Source: Nemania diffusa (lineage: Eukaryota > Ascomycota > Sordariomycetes > Xylariales > Xylariaceae). From it: a stretch of DNA of 64,000 bases. The DNA is taken from the NCBI GenBank assembly GCA_038501195.1, contig JBBPUQ010000001.1, forward strand, positions 4,836,001-4,900,000, in the 5' to 3' direction. The position numbers and the translations under genes are program-made. The notes under the pieces are model-generated. The model was not told the DNA's origin and did not search any database. It saw only the letters and a program-made list of their open reading frames with translations. Positions 62,041-64,000 of the stretch are shown piece by piece. Each line of letters starts with the position of its first letter. The stretch's first letter is position 1.

Positions 62041-64000
62041 TTTTATTAATAGAACTTTTTATATATATATATACAAAAAGATTCAAAGTAATCTATAGGG
62101 TTTAAAGTCTATTTCTAGGTCCTAAAGTTCTATATATTAATTCGTATATATATTCTACAAAAAAAAATATAACTAAAAAAGTTGTACACAGGTTATTTAT
62201 ATATATATATATATAAAACTTATAAATTTTATAAATTCTAATAAGTTTTTATATTTTTTATTTATTTAATTATTTAATAAAAGTTTTAGTTTAAATTTTA
62301 GTTATATATATTTAGTACATATATACAAGTTTTATTAAATTATTAATTTAATATTAAAAATTTTTTTTTTTATATAATAACTTCAGTTCTAATATTAACT
62401 AATTTTTTATTATTTTTTTTGCTATTTAGTTAATTTATATATACTTTTATTTATATAACTAGTTTATTTATACTAATTAGTTTTTTTAATATTTAATTAA
62501 ATGTTTTTTTTATATAAACGTTTATTAAATTATTTTTACTATCGATTTAATATATTTTTATAATTTTATAATTTTTATATGTTTTTTGAAATAATATAAT
62601 ATTGATTATAAGTTGCTTTTTTTATATAATTTCCAGCTTAACTAAATATTTATACAAAAACTTAAAATTAATATATATAACTAATAATACAATTAATAAT
62701 TTTATTATATAAATAATTTTTTAAAAAGTTATATTAAATATAATAGCACAATTAAATCTATTAATTATATTATATAACTTACTTATTAATATATTATATA
62801 TAACTTGTTTATATTTAATTAAATTTTAATAAACAATATTATTTTTAATTATAAATATATTTTTTATATAACTTTTATTAATTAATACAATTATAAATTT
62901 AATTTAAAAACTTAAATTTTTATTATTTACAAACACTTTATTAATAAAAATAAAAATTTTTATATAACTAAAATTTAAAAGTATATAGCATAGTTTTTAC
63001 TATATATTATTAATTTGCTATTATATTTATATATTTAATACTTTAACATTATTTTTTAACAACTTTTAAACTTATATAGTAATTAATAAGTTATACAATA
63101 CTTTTAATTAATATATTAATACAATATATATATTTCAAATTTATTAAACAATATATTATTAAAAATAATTTTTTATACAAAAGTTAATAGTATATAGTTG
63201 TTTAATTTGTTTTTATTAAATAAAAATAAAATCTTGTTTATTTATTTAAATTTTACTTTTATTAAATTTAACAAAATATTTAAGCATTAATTTCGCTTTT
63301 AGTTTTATATAAAATAATAGCTTAGTTTTTTTTTTATATAAAAACTTTTTAAATATAATATTAAAAATATTATCTATTTAAAATTCTATAATTATAAATT
63401 TATTAAATTTTTTTTTAATATATAATAAATATAAGTTATATATAAATATTTTTATACTTAATTTTTAATAGTAATATTTATAATAAGTTTTATATTAATA
63501 CAGTTTTAATTTAATTAATTTATATAATAATTATATAATTTAAAATATAATATTTATTAAATATTTATTTTTTAGTTTTTTTAATAAGTAAATATAAATT
63601 TTTCGGTTTAACTTATTATACAATTGTATATATATTTAAAAAATATTTCGCAGTTTTATATATATACTGTAGTTTTAAATTAGCAACAGTTTTAAAGTTA
63701 TAATAAACTATTAACTTATATATTAAATTATTAATATTTATATAAAAATTTAAACTTTGTTGTTGTTTTTATAACTTTATATAACTAATTTAAATTTTTT
63801 ATATAATTTAATTGTTTTATTTTTAACTTTTTATATAAACTTAGTTTAAAAAATTTTCATTTAATTATATTAGTTTAAATTATATTATACAAACTAAAAT
63901 ATATTTTAAGTTATTAGCACATTTATTTTAGTTACATTTAATTGTTTAAAAAATATATTAAATATAATAATTATACTGTTTTGTTTTAATTATATAGCTA
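62041..64000. repeat. Less mutated segment at the right edge, unknown element
   Basis: From about 62,050 G/C content rises. A patch at 62,049-62,160 reads almost normally (CTATAGGGTTTAAAGTCTAT, CTAGGTCCTAAAG), has a 10-bp inverted repeat (ATAGAACTTT at 62,049 and AAAGTTCTAT at 62,124), and ends with ATATTCTACA, which would suit an LTR end. The rest to 64,000 has more TAC, CAA and GTT than the DNA to its left. No gene is readable. It could be a younger element running off the window. Confidence 0.45.

Overview
The window looks like nuclear DNA of a filamentous ascomycete (Pezizomycotina, most likely Sordariomycetes). Reasons: compact genes with 49-122 nt GT-AG introns and CTAAC/CTAAT branch sites, fungal versions of Dnm1, Rna1/RanGAP, Arc40/ARPC1, a U1A/U2B''-type snRNP protein and Atg10, and very large AT-saturated blocks that show repeat-induced point mutation (RIP). 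The species cannot be named from sequence alone.

Layout. (1) 1-16,340 is an ordinary gene-dense segment: the 3' end of an unrecognised gene, the mitochondrial/peroxisomal fission dynamin DNM1 (+), RanGAP RNA1 (-), a 2 kb intergenic region with a foldback element, a six-exon F-box/zinc-finger gene (+), ARC40 (-), an MSL1-like spliceosomal RRM gene (+) and ATG10 (-). All are core housekeeping functions (organelle division, nuclear transport, actin nucleation, splicing, autophagy) except the F-box gene. (2) About 16,380-20,340 is an AT block with almost no G or C. (3) About 20,340-25,050 is an island of normal composition holding one intronless 969-codon gene resembling the DUF6604 family, flanked by repeat fragments and short palindromes. 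(4) About 25,050 to the window end is a second AT block running off the edge.

Inside the second block the two LTRs (25,961-26,184 and 32,269-32,493) of a fossil Ty3/gypsy element can be aligned. They differ almost only by C-to-T and G-to-A changes, and RIP-altered reverse transcriptase and RNase H motifs can still be read between them. Other structure in the AT blocks includes a roughly 235 bp fragment shared between 20,211-20,445 and 37,961-38,198, a tandem duplication of about 0.7 kb near 39-40 kb, short tandem arrays, and a less mutated segment after about 62,050. RIP intensity is layered, which suggests nested insertions of different ages.

I see no rRNA, tRNA, CRISPR or operon-like structure. 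No clear new biological system is evident. The strongest leads are the island gene, the extreme RIP with readable fossils, and the dispersed or foldback repeats.
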